DNA from: Zygnema cylindricum
Taxonomy: Eukaryota; Streptophyta; Zygnematophyceae; Zygnematales; Zygnemataceae
Direction of reading: 5' to 3'
Length of the DNA: 64,000 bases
Assembly: GCA_037447655.1 (NCBI GenBank)
Contig: JBBHKE010000769.1
Span: forward strand, 97,729 to 161,728
Shown here: positions 43,416 through 54,510 of the stretch, piece by piece
How positions within the stretch are numbered: position 1 is the stretch's first letter
Layout: each line of letters begins with the position of its first letter
Notes under the pieces: generated by a model
What the model was told of the DNA's origin: nothing
The model's database searches: none
Seen by the model: only the letters and a program-made list of their open reading frames with translations
Translations under genes and position numbers: made by a program

Positions 43416-44311
43416 TTGACTTTCCTCACCCCCGTGAGGGCCCGACTCCCTTGAGTTAGATGCAAAAAGAATCTCCAATTTTCCTCAACTGAGCTGTTAT
43501 TTATTTGAGGCCAAAGTTAGCCTTTTACAAGCTTGCTGGGAGAGAGGCGGCCGCCTCATATTTTCCTAAGTCCTAAAACCCCTCTCTAACCCCCTACTAC
43601 TAAAGTACAAATCCAATCAGAAGACTGTATGGTACAGTAAGGTACACAATCCGTGATACCTTCTGTACGGTAAGTGTACGACATGGCTTAGCCAGAGACG
43701 TCTGATGCCCTTTAACTTGTTCTGAAGAACTCTATGAATTTCGCAAAGCAATGGAAGTCTGCCACGTGTCATCCGATGACGTTATGTCCAAAAAACCGCC
43801 ACAATGGCCATTCCGTGATGTCGGCTCTCATGTGAGTCGTCCGATGTAGACCGGCTTTTAATGTCGTCCGTTCAAACAAATGTCCGGTACATTTGTTTTG
43901 TGCGGGGTATCGTACAATTGGTTCTATGTTATGCTACGTCTCTATAACTAGTTAAGTGGTTAATGGTATACTAACATCTTAAAGTAGTTATAGAACCCTA
44001 TACACTTCAACGATCTTCTACAACTTACCAATTAGAGCGAACGGCTACGCCTCACTCTGCCGCTCAAAGGTTCGAGTCCTACCGGACTCACCCTTTTGTG
44101 TAAGTGTGACTTTGTCACTCTTATTCTCCCCTATCTTCGTGTCTTCCCCTTCCTCAGCCTTAGGTTTTTCTCTCTCTCCTAAGTCTTCAGTGACTAAAAC
44201 AAGTGTGAGAACTTAAGAGAGGGATTTGGAGTCAGACTGACTAATTATCTAATTTTTTTTCTTTTCTCTTTAAAGACCTACAAAATACCTTCTAAATTTC
44301 TAATTTCTACA
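43416..44311 (-). mobile_element. 3' LTR of copia element E
   Basis: On the minus strand it starts TGTAGAAATTAGAAATTTAG at 44311, directly after a purine tract AAAGGGGG that fits the polypurine primer. It continues through the GAGGCGGCCGCCTCTCTCCC-type block shared with other LTRs in the window. Its lower border near 43416 is approximate. An antisense tRNA-like stretch with GGTTCGAGTCC, an exact pol III B-box match, is at about 44068-44079. Confidence 0.65.
44030..44091 (+). repeat. tRNA-like A-box/B-box module, antisense in LTR
   Basis: TTAGAGCGAACGGCTACGCC resembles a tRNA D-arm/A-box, and GGTTCGAGTCC is a consensus B-box 30 bases further on. The acceptor stem cannot be closed, so no functional tRNA is claimed. 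A second copy lies at 45629-45692, where the B-box is degraded to GTTTCGAGTCT. Confidence 0.5.
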
Positions 44312-45540
44312 CCCCCTTTATTTTCTAGTCAATTTTTAGTTTCAGTCCACATCTATCTCTACAGAAGTTTAATTTGGGAGAGGGTTTAGGCTTTGTCATC
44401 ATGTCAGCTACCATCTCTCCGTTTTACTTATATTCCAAACTAATTACTTTGTTTTCCACTTTTTCGCTTACAAAACTTAATCTATTATCGATATGTTTTG
44501 CCTTAAAATGATGTTTTCGATTTTTTGCAACAGCTTTTGCAGCATGATTGTCACAGTAAATTTTTTTGCATCCCAACCTTCATAAAACCAAGCTCTTACA
44601 ATAATGACTTCACCCACATCAATTCTTTCACTGCTAAACAAGAGGCCATATACTCAGCCTCCATGGTGGATTGAGCAATCACCTTTTGCTGCTTACTACT
44701 CCAACAACAAGCACTACTTCCCACATACAATACATACCCAGAATTACATTTTCTCCTCGGAGCATCCCCGTAACTGGCATCACCCCATGTAGTTATATCA
44801 GTGTTGTCCCCACCCAGATGCAACCACAAATCCTGAGTTCCCACCACATATCTTATGACTCTCTTAGCTGCCTCCCAATCTCTTTTTCTAGGATCATTTA
44901 GACTCCTACTCATAATTCCAACTGCTGTTGCAATATCAGGCCTAGTGCAGTTCATAAAGTCGATTAGACTGCCTACTACTTGTCCATATAGAATGCCTCT
45001 CATGAATGCTTCCACATCTTCAGTCATCTCGTCATCTAAGATCAAAGTAGCTTCTTCGAAGCTTCCCTCACTCACTTTCTTCAAATCCATTGGAGTATAG
45101 CAACTGTTGGCTTTCTCCATTTGGAATTTTCCTAATATATTTCCTATTGCCTCTTTCTATGTTAGTCTGATTATTTTTTTCCCCTTGTCTCTTTCCATTT
45201 AAATTCCTAAGATATATTTAGCTTCTCCTAAGTCCTTCATATCAAACCGAACGTTTAAGTCTTTTCTTAGCTTACTTATCTTTTCCAATGACTAACTTAA
45301 AACTAGTAAATCATTAACATACACTGCGATAAAAATAACACCTTTCTTATCTTCAAACAAGTAGATTGAGTGATCGGATCTAATCTCTACATATCCAAGA
45401 CAGATAAAAAATTCGACAGATTATCGTTCCATTGCCGTGGAGCCTGTTTCAGTCCATACAATGATTTTATTTAACTTGCACAAATTGTTTTCCTCACCTT
45501 TTTAACGAATCCCTCTGGCTGCTTCATGAAGATATACATC
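44312..45540 (-). pseudogene. Copia element E pol remnant (RT end and RNase H)
   Basis: The minus-strand ORF 44596-45120 contains GSLIDFMNCTRPDIATAVGI, RYVVGTQDLWLHLGG, and the RNase H block QSTMEAEYMASCLAVKELMW with its conserved Glu. It also has SSKQQKVIAQST, the usual entry to that block. The reverse transcriptase part at 45121-45540 is broken by stops. The pol region ends at 45540 and meets the middle of an LTR, so gag, protease, integrase and half of RT are deleted. Confidence 0.85.
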
Positions 45541-45930
45541 CTTATAACCAGTTAAGTGGTTTATGTTATACTAACATCTTAAAGTAGTTTAAATAACCCT
45601 ACACACTTCAATGATCTTCTACGATTTACCGGTTAGAGCGAACGGCTACGCCACACTCTGCTGGTCAAAGTTTCGAGTCTTATCAGACTCACCCTTTTGT
45701 GTAAGAGTGACTTTGTCACTCTTAATCTCCCCTTTTTTCCTGTCCTCCCCTTCCTCAGCCATGGCTTCTTCTCTCTCTCCGACTTTTTCTCTCTCTCCTT
45801 AGTCTTCAATGACTACAACAATTATGAGAACTTAAGAGAGGGATTAGGATTAAGGCTGACAAATTATCTAATCTCTTTTCTTTTCTATTTAAAGACCTAG
45901 AAAATACTTTCTAAATTTATAATTTCTACA
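45541..45930 (-). mobile_element. Truncated 5' LTR of copia element E
   Basis: On the minus strand it starts TGTAGAAATTATAAATTTAG at 45930 and matches the first roughly 390 bases of the LTR ending at 44311, at high similarity. It breaks off at 45541 where pol begins. Copia E is thus an internally deleted element sitting inside a LINE. Confidence 0.75.
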
Positions 45931-46500
45931 AAAACCTAGCTACGAGGGCCCACAATATGTGTATCATACGTGATGGAAGGGAAAAAACAACCAAGGAAAT
46001 TCGTAGCAGGGTCGCGCAAAGTGTTAATGTGGGCCAATGTAAAAAGAGGGGGTCCCAAAAGATTACCTTGGCCAGTGCCAGTCGGAGATTCCAAACTGGC
46101 AACATCACAAAGGGAACGCTAAGTAGAAAGCTAATGGAACTCGGACGAGAATAAAACGCACGGACAAAAGGGAAAATATGGTTGATTTGCGATAAAGCAT
46201 GCCTCAACTCTAGGAATATAACATTATAGTGGAATTTGTTAAAGGCGTTAGCAACATCCACTTAGTGGACCACCGAATCCGGATGGAGATCTAAAACAAC
46301 CCAAAGACCATGAACAACTGCGTGCAACCCCTTTTGTTAGAAATGTTGAACTGGTGCGGTGAGAAATGGTCATGGAATGCCCCTTGGAGCTGAATACACA
46401 TAGCGCGAGCAACCAATCACCATTTACAGAAAAATTACATCCGCGCCACGTTGGATAAAAAGCATACGTGTCAAGAGGGCAACCAATGGATTTTAATTTT
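45931..46500 (-). pseudogene. LINE-type reverse transcriptase, core part
   Basis: Minus-strand readings give GCTQLFMVFGLF, then DVANAFNKFHYNVIFLELR and FPFVRAFYS, followed in another frame by PLFTLAHINTLRD. This corresponds to the V-D-V-A-N-A-F-N-S box and the following helices of plant-type LINE RT (first catalytic Asp). Frameshifts and stops make it non-functional. It continues on the far side of copia E at 42600-43415. Confidence 0.8.
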
Positions 46501-46845
46501 TTTTTGCACATGATATATGCATTCAAAAATCTAACCGAAAACACAAAAAAGAAATCTTGTTACGCACTTTGTCACGCTATTTTTGTTTGCGCTCATTCGT
46601 CACACTATTTTCTGGTAAATCTCATTCGTCACGCGATAAACCAGGAACCCTAAACAAATGAGCTGGCATCTGACAAGGCGTATACAAAGAGTAAAAAAGG
46701 TTTGTTGTACGATACCTGGTGCGCACGTGCATGGTACGCAAATGAATTTTTGGTAAGCGTGAAAATCTTTGACGATTTTTAATATCAGATCTTAACTTAC
46801 GTAGAACACTTAATTTTAAACACGTGGATTACAGACTTTGCGCGG

Positions 46846-46998
46846 TAGAACATCGTTCAAAATGTAGCATCCTGTAATATTGGCCGTACAATTACAAAAT
46901 ATCCTATTGGAACTTCACCCTTAGGCCTATGTTCCATCAGGAAATTTTGTAATTGTACGACCAACATTACAGGATGCTACATTTTGAACGATGTTCTA
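46846..46998. mobile_element. 153-bp near-perfect palindrome (foldback MITE)
   Basis: The left arm starting TAGAACATCGTTCAAAATG pairs with the right arm ending CATTTTGAACGATGTTCTA. Arms of roughly 60 bases surround a loop of about 30 bases containing GGAACTTCACCCTTAGG. Part of that loop (GGAACTTCACCCTTA) occurs again at about 48479, hinting at a wider family. No ORF. Confidence 0.85.
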
Positions 46999-47348
46999 TC
47001 CCGTGTTGGTTTGAAATTGAGTGGTACCACGTAAGATGAGATCGGATATTGAAAATTGTAAAATGTTTTTGACACCCACCAGCTTCAACTTTAAATCATC
47101 ATTAGAATACCATGTACGTGCGGACAAGGTCATCGTACCACACAACATTTGTACTCTTTGCAGACCCCTTGTCACTGTGTCAAACACGAAACTCATTTTT
47201 TTGCGGTTCTTATTTTTTTGCGTGACGAGTTAGTGCATCCACAAATGGTATGATAGATGGGCGTTAATAAAAATAGCGCGATGAAAGGTCGTTACGAGAT
47301 TACTCGTTTGTTTTTTGTTGTATTTTTAAGTTTTGTGTATCAGTAAGG

Positions 47349-48230
47349 ATTTGCCGATAACCGATATGGGTTTTTTTTTTCGGGTATCCGATAATCAATA
47401 TATTGGTACGATATATCATTATCGTTCTTATCGCCGATAAGTAGCCGATAATATCGGGTACTTATCGGCGATAATGCCGATAACGATAATTATCGGCGAT
47501 AACTATACGGACCATACAGATAAATGTACGGTCTGTACACTCAACTGTACATCTTATTCTCCGAACGTGTAGAAGCATAGAAAGTAGCGTAGCCGCCATG
47601 AAATCTGTACGATTTTGATACGGGTCCAATAAAAACGATGTACCTTTCACATCCAACGCCATGGCTTTGTCCCTTAATTCCTTGAGATCCATTAGGGACC
47701 TGCCACGTGTCAATCTGTAGGCTTTTTTGGCAAAAGCTGCCAAAAGAGCCATTCCGGGATGCCGGCGCTCACGCTGGCCCGTCCGCTCGTGTTTTCTCAT
47801 TCCAAGTCGTCCGTTCGATTCCGGCGACAAGCAGAATGTTATTTTGCGTCCGTTGTACTTTTGTGTCTGCCGTCCTTTTCCAGTTCCATGTTCACCAGTT
47901 TTTTAGTAAACTTTCGTACGACGCCGTAAAATTTTTGTTCAGTTAACCGGCCAACGTTTATGTGTCGCGTTTACCGTGATAAATTGCAGTTAAACCGTAA
48001 TGGAACAGATTTCTATACGTGGCATGCCACGCTATATAAAATCAATAAAACAATACAGTATGTTATAAAGTACTATTGTATGCATACTATATATTTTTGA
48101 AGTTATCGCCGATATGGAATTTATTGGTCCCATATCGATATATCGGAACCTCTGACCGTTCGATAACCGATAAGTATTGGTATCAGTGTTATCACGATAA
48201 GTTTTTTACCGATACAAAACATTAGTATTT
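47349..48230. repeat. CGATAA-rich block bounding a 0.5-kb unique insert
   Basis: Both sides (47349-47510 and 48100-48220) are packed with GATAA/TTATC words, for example CTTATCGGCGATAATG near 47461. The outer ends GTATCAGTAA and the inverse of TTACCGATAC look like weak inverted ends. The middle contains no recognised gene. It may be a DNA transposon relic; a smaller piece of similar sequence is at 11290-11430. Confidence 0.5.
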
Positions 48231-48634
48231 TTTAATGTATATTGGTTGCCATCCTGACACGTATGCTCATTATCGAGCGTGTCGCGACTCAATTTTTCTA
48301 AACTTTTGAAGTGAATGCTTCGCGAATGAATCCAACGGTCAATGTTACCTCCCATACCTTTGGAGCATATTGGCAAGATTCTCTGGTAATGTTGTTCGCC
48401 GATAAAAACAAAATATGAGGTACTGCATAGTACGGAGAGGTCCCGATTTTTGTAAACAACCTCACTTTTTGTCCGATGGAACTTCACCCTTACAATCATA
48501 GTCTCATTGGCCATGTCACTTTCCAATTTTACGACTCCGCAAAAATATATAAAAAAAAAATTCGTACATCCAATCTAAAAGCAGTTCAGATGGACGGTAA
48601 GATTGGCTCAGCCAAATCGCCGTGGAGTACAGTA

Positions 48635-49184
48635 CACCGCCAATCGCTATTAGCGTAGTGTACGCTAATTCCGTCCCGCTTTTATTTTTTATTATTCTCC
48701 ATTAGCGTAGTTCATTCTATTTTTTTCTTTACTCTATTTAGGGTTAATTTTTTAGTACCTTACAAAACGCAAGTACGTCATATTTTAAATAGTGTGGTGT
48801 ACGGTCAGAGTTTGACTGTACAAAAACGTCCCTTTTTAAGTGAAAAAGTACGACACATTTTGTTTAGTAGCCGCGGACGCATGAGAATCTGCGGTCTAAA
48901 AAGGGAATCAAATCGGGTTGTCGAATATCATGTTAGCATATATTCGTCGAACAACCACGTTTCGACTGTGTGAATGTACGATTTGTCAGATTTTGTACAA
49001 ATGCCTATAATAGTGTAAGCATGTTTGCGACCGACATTTACTTTTTTCAAAGACCCAAATTATAATTTTTTAACAATTAGAATGTATATTTTTTTTCGAA
49101 ATTTTCAAATTCTTAATTAGCGTAAACCACTGAAATTTTTCATACACGCTAAAGAAACTTCTACGCTAATAGCGATTGGCGGTG
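48635..49184. mobile_element. Second MITE, TA-flanked, related to that at 16155
   Basis: The ends CACCGCCAATCGCTATTAGC and the inverted GCTAATAGCGATTGGCGGTG are flanked by TA at 48633-48634 and 49185-49186. At 550 bases it has no ORF. The first 9 of the first 12 terminal bases and an inner block (TAGTGTGG, GTACAG/GTACGG, then AAGT-AAAAAGTAC) match the 16155 element at corresponding places, so both belong to one diverged family. Confidence 0.8.
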
Positions 49185-49714
49185 TAGCTGCTACTTTTTT
49201 GCCGCGTAGTCCGAAGTCCGGACTGGATTACGGTGCTTTACTGCTTTTGTATAACAAAGTACGCGTCGGTTTTACTCAACGACTGTTCATACCATTTAAG
49301 TGATATGGCATATTTATAGGATTGCGTGTAATACTATATGCACTATGTGATAACAACTAATTCGCCACAACGCTTATTGTTAGTTTTCTGTACATTGGTA
49401 CGAATCCGTACCAATCTTTTGTTTCATGCACGGCGGACTTCGGTCTTGGTCCTGTACGGACTTTCAAGTTCATGTGAAATGTTAGTTCGCGTCCGCGTGC
49501 GGTTTTCACGCGGCAGTACAATTAAATGTTGAAGTCGTAGGAGGAATTATTAACTGAATATATGTAATTGGCAGTTTATATAATTGAGTAAAAGAGGGAC
49601 TTTTTTTTGGAGGAACGTTATTGTTATGTGCTGCAGTGGTTCAGTTTTATTTTTCTTTCATTTGGTATCGGAGCTAGTTACGATCCCAGGACGTAGTTTT
49701 TTAGCAAATACGTA

Positions 49715-50944
49715 ATGGGCTCAAGGAAACTTAACAGATCAAATTCAGACAGTAAAGTGCAAGCCGATCCCTTTGAACTTGGCTCTAGAACGGTCAATCT
49801 CAATGCCGAATTATTTAATGAGTGGGCAGAATTTATGAAAGATAGAGAAAAGAAAAAAGAAAAAAAGAAAGTAAAAAATAAAGAACCTAGTGATAGTGAT
49901 TCAAAAGATTCTGATGATGATGGCTTTAGTGATGTCTCCATAGATGATGACCTCAGATCATCAGGAAAGCCTATTATGTTTAATAGAAGTAACTATGCCA
50001 TTTGGAAACGATACATTAAAGGAACCTTTACGATGAAGAAACTTTGGAAAATCACCATTGGAGAAGAGACAAAACCTAAGGATCCGAAGAAAAGAAAAAA
50101 ATGGATGTTAAGGGATATGGCGGCCATAACTGGACTTATGCAAACGTGTCTAAGTTTGGTACATGATCACTTCCTTACTCATGACACAGCATATAAATGT
50201 TGGACGGCATTACAAGACGTCTACGAAAAAGGAGTATCCTCAAAAGCTAATTTCGTGTTCAGCGAGTACATTCAATTTAAGATGAAACCAAATGAGTTAA
50301 TAGATGACGCTGTAAAACGCTTTAATGTTTTAATTGAACAATTAAACAGTTTGGGAAAATTCCCAGTAGAGGATGAGAGGGTTTGGGTTTTCCTAAATGG
50401 TCTACCCGCTAGGTATGAGATGTCAAAAGAAGTTATTACGGGTAACCCTAATCCATCCTTCTCATTTGCTGTCAACCATCTTAAAATGTCAGAAATGTCA
50501 AAAACAAGCTCTTCTAAGAAAATAGATAGCGAATGAAATCTTAATGTAAATACCATCGATGATCCAGAAATTAATGCAATCCGTGGTCAAGGAGGTATTA
50601 GTGGTCAAAATAGAGGGAATGGAAGAGAACTTGACAAAAATAAATCTGATTCGAGTAACATAACCTGTTTCAGATGTCATAAGTTAGGTCATTACTCGTC
50701 AAGTTGCCTTGATAAAGACAAACAGTGTCATATATGTCAAAAATGGGGACATATCAGTACAAATTGTTTTGATCGAGGGGATGGCGAAAGATATGACAAT
50801 TCGTCCTTTCATATCAACAGAGGTCGTGGAAGAGGAAGAGTTCGCGGCAGAGGTCGCAATCAATTCAGAGGTGGACGTCATCAATCTTATTACACCGATT
50901 ATTACGATGACGACAATAATGACAATTATCGAACCTTTGTTACC
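49715..50944 (+). pseudogene. Element C gag with two zinc knuckles
   Basis: A 273-codon frame from 49715 encodes an acidic/basic N-terminus, a core with FNRSNYAIWKRYIKGTFTMK and the typical gag helix leading to LNGLPARYE. One in-frame TGA at 50534 ends it, but the same frame continues with two CCHC knuckles, CFRCHKLGHYSSSC and CHICQKWGHISTNC (about 50668-50771), and an RGRGRGRVRGRGR stretch. A single stop therefore separates capsid from nucleocapsid. Confidence 0.85.
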
Positions 50945-52731
50945 ATGATTCAAGGAGATGTACCATGTACCGCTAATTCTATTGACAAACACTTTGTTAC
51001 AAATGATTGGATTGTTGATACAAGTGCTACTCATCACGTGTGTACAGACGTGAACTTATTTAGCGATATGCGAAAGTTAACTGTACCCAAAAATGTTACA
51101 GTAGCAAGTGGACACGTCATACCTGTCGACAGCGTAGGTACAGTTCAATTAGATCTACCCGTACACGATGCATACGGTAATCTCAAGTTTCATCCTGTCA
51201 AATTTCAAAATGCACTTTACATTCCTAACGACATTGTCAATCTCTTAAGTGTCCCACAGATTCAACGTAAAGGTGGACGGGTTACAACACTAGAGGACAA
51301 CCGTATTTTACTACATGACAGAAATGGATGTACTTTTGGGGAAGGGTACGTAAATCAAAATTTTCAAAGCAAACTTATGTGGCGTAAGCCAAAAAAATCA
51401 ATCATTTCAGTCAACCTCACAAAACGCACTAATGACACTTTGAGTTTATGGCATCATAGATTATGTCATACATCAGAGAGCAACATTAAAAAAATGATTA
51501 AAGTGTCGGCAGTTAGAGGTCTAGAAAATAGCGCAGGACATAAAATCATTGGCTGTGATAGATGCATTAAAGGTAAACAGATACGTAAACCGCATCCGGT
51601 CAAAAATATCAAACATAGGTCAACGCCCCACTTGACTTAGTACATGAAGATCTTTGTGGAAAAATTCCGCCAACAACCTTGGGTGGCAATAATTACAGTT
51701 TTGTTATCATTGATGATTTCAGTCGTAAGAGTTGGGTGTACCTACTGAAACGAAAGTCTGACGCATTAAATGCATTTCAAAGATTCGTACTTTGGGCAGA
51801 AAGATTCTCTGAGCGTAAATTGAAAGCTGTACGCTCAGATAACGGCGGTGAATTTGTCGCGTTCAAAGGATTTTGTGAACGTAGGGGAATCCAACAACAA
51901 TTTACAGCACCTTACTCACCTGAATCTGACGGTATAGCAGAAAGAAAAAATCACACGTTGCAGGAAATGGTACGAAGTATGCTCGCCAGTTCACATCTTG
52001 ACGGTCGACTTTGGGGCGACGCAATCTTGACAGCTAACTATATTAGTGGCTTGCGCTTAACATCCGTTTCAGGTGATAAGACACCGGATGAATTATGGAG
52101 TGGCCGAAAACCGACCGTACACCACTTACGGGTATGGGGATGTAAAGCTACAGTTTACATTGAGGCACGTCAACGAACCGGCAAATTCAGTCCGCGGTCT
52201 TGGACAGGATACTTTGTCGGTTATAATGATAGAGGGAGTTTGTACAGAGTATACAACCCAACTAGTGATTCTGTCGTGGAGTCACGAAATGTTGAATTTC
52301 ATGAAATACTGGAACGTCCTCTTGGACCACAACCGACAGCAGATTATCCATTTACCTTCGATTTCGAGGAAGAGGACATTGATAAAGAAGACGACATTGA
52401 TATTGAAAGTGACGAAGAAGATGCCATCCCTCCAATCAAAAAAAATATATGGGAAGGTGGTAAGCACTCCGAAACTGATTCCACAATTCCTAAAACTGAA
52501 TTTGGTAGTGAATCCTCCAAAACCATCTCTCACAAAAGTCTCCACACTTCACCAACCATTATTTCCGAAATCCCAAAAGTAGTTGTCAATGAGGAAGTTG
52601 GATTGAGACGTAGCACACGAGAGAATAGAGGAAAGAAAGCTGACAGATTGTCTTATGATAGAATTGGAGGAAATATTGAGAAATCTAGCAATTTTATTTC
52701 TGAGGCTAGATTCAATGAATTCCTTGCATAG
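50945..52731 (+). pseudogene. Element C protease and integrase
   Basis: Protease carries DWIVDTSATHHVC (about 51006-51045), with catalytic Asp-Thr-Ser. The pre-integrase zinc segment H-x(3)-H and C-x(2)-C (LWHHRLCHTSESN, GCDRCIKGKQ) is at 51448-51590. A one-base frameshift near 51622 separates it from integrase 51641-52731. That part shows DLVHEDLCG, VRSDNGGEF and GIAERKNHTLQEMVRSML, giving all three D,D,E residues (first Asp as H-E-D), followed by the C-terminal WTGYFVGY box. An in-frame TAG at 52729 precedes RT. Confidence 0.85.
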
Positions 52732-52749
52732 CAAATACTGAGTGAGACC

Positions 52750-53577
52750 TTGAATAGTGATCCCAATTCCTATTCAGAGGCTCGTGAATCTAGAGATTGG
52801 GAAACAAATTGGAAACCGGCTTGGGAAAAAGAGTTTAAGTCCATAGTTGATAATGGCACATTTGAGGAAATCTTGTTGCCTATTGGTAAAAAGGCGATTG
52901 ATTCTAGGTGGGTCTTCAAGACAAAAACAGGTTCTTCCGGAGAAATTCTAAAATATAAAGCACGATTGGTAGGAAAAGGTTTTCAACAGAAGGAGGGCAT
53001 CGATTACACAGAAACATACGCACCAGTTGTTAAATTCGACTCTTTACGAATGCTTGTTGCTATTGCGACTGCGAAACGAAAGCACATCCATCAAATGGAT
53101 GTGGAGACTGCCTTCTTGAATGGCAATTTGGACGAAGAAGTGTATATGAAGGTTCCAGAGGGGGTCCCTTCTAAGACAGGAATGGTGTAGAGACTCAAGA
53201 AATCTCTTTATGGCTTAAAACAAGCCCCTCGAATGTGGTACCGAAAACTTCATGAGGTACTTATTTCCTTTGGTTTTAAAAGAACCACTTCTGATTCAGG
53301 GGTTTATGTGAAAGGACACGGAAGTGAGGAAATCTTGTTTAGTGTATATGTTGATGATTTCTTTATGATTTGTGATAGCTTGGACAAGATTAAGGGATTA
53401 GAAATTTCAATGAAAACACATTTTAAGGTTACAGACTTCGGGGAGGCAAGATACATCTTGGGGATTGAAATCATTAGAGATAGTAATGGTTTTATTAAGT
53501 TGAGTCAGGAGCAGTATTGTAAAGAAATTTTAACAAGATTCAAAATGTTAGATGCAAAACCTGTAAGCACACCTTTG
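52750..53577 (+). pseudogene. Element C reverse transcriptase, interrupted
   Basis: It reads DSRWVFKTKTG, YKARLVGKGFQQKEGIDY, HQMDVETAFLNG with a catalytic Asp, then after one in-frame TAG (53188) KSLYGLKQAPRMW and the YVDDF box (53347-53361) with both catalytic Asp. It ends at AKPVSTPLD near 53577, where the antisense copia-X gag starts. Only single stops disrupt it, so it was active fairly recently. Confidence 0.85.
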
Positions 53578-54510
53578 GATCCCCACCAGCGAACCATCCA
53601 ATATATCCAAAAGATTAACATTCTCAAAATGTGTCTTCACCATATCCGCCCAGTAAACATTCTTTTCCCCGGAAAAGTTAGGAATTCTTGATGACAGGCC
53701 CATAACCTGTTGTTCTACGACCACCGGTGCAGGTAGAGGAGCAGCAGTAGTAGTAGAAGTAGACATGATACACTCTCAGAAGCTATAAAATTTCCTACCA
53801 AACAGTTGTTTTGAAGTGCTCACCAAATCTTATACAAACATCCAAACCTCACAAAAATTTATCAGAATATAGAGTAGCATAAACACAGACAACTCCCAAA
53901 GTTTTAGTACAATTGACTTGTTAACACTCAAGTACAAATACTCAGAGGTTTCCCAAAAACTATTTGCAGTTTTACTACTTGAAAGTCTGGATATATGATG
54001 TGATCTGAGTCCTAAGTCTTACACTTGTGTTGTACCGGCGATACCAATGTAATTGAGAGGTACGTCAAACCACCAAGCTATCACTAATATGTCAAGCTAC
54101 CACTGAGCTACCACTAAGCTAACTAAAATTGTATCTATCACAGTTGCTCTGTAGTGTACAAAATCACATTAAAAATATCTGACGATGCGTTGTCCGTACA
54201 GACCATATCAAACGTAATCGTAGTTGCGTTGTCTTAACTTGTTCCTTGTTGTTTTGTTCTGACCATGTCAAATGTTATTGCAGTTGCGTTGTCTTAACTT
54301 CTTCGCTGCTGCTTTGTTCTGACTGCGTCGTAGTTGCGTTGGTGCATCGTAGCTGCGTTGTCTCCCCTCAATGTGTGACATGTATATGTGGATATACGTG
54401 CCAATGCAAGATACTTGTAATGTGGTTTAAGTGACGACGCGTGTCCTTGTAGATTTGTCTTCGTGTCGTCACACTAATTTACTGAGACTTAAAGCTTTCC
54501 AAAATCAACA
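53578..54510 (-). mobile_element. Copia-X fragment inserted in RT of element C
   Basis: On the minus strand the LTR starts TGTTGATTTTGGAAAGC at 54510 and reaches a start codon at 53766. It then reads about 60 codons of gag (FSGEKNVYWADMVKTHFENV) before ending abruptly in C's RT. Compared with 39950-40683 it keeps 40 more codons of gag. Short repeats with CAACGCAACTGC-like words fill the LTR. Confidence 0.75.

Noticed and set aside
44030-44091. Possible tRNA gene
   Set aside because: B-box is perfect, but the acceptor stem and anticodon arm do not close; the same block recurs within LTRs.
52073-52582. 169-codon frame in integrase region
   Set aside because: It is an out-of-frame shadow of the integrase C-terminal part of element C.
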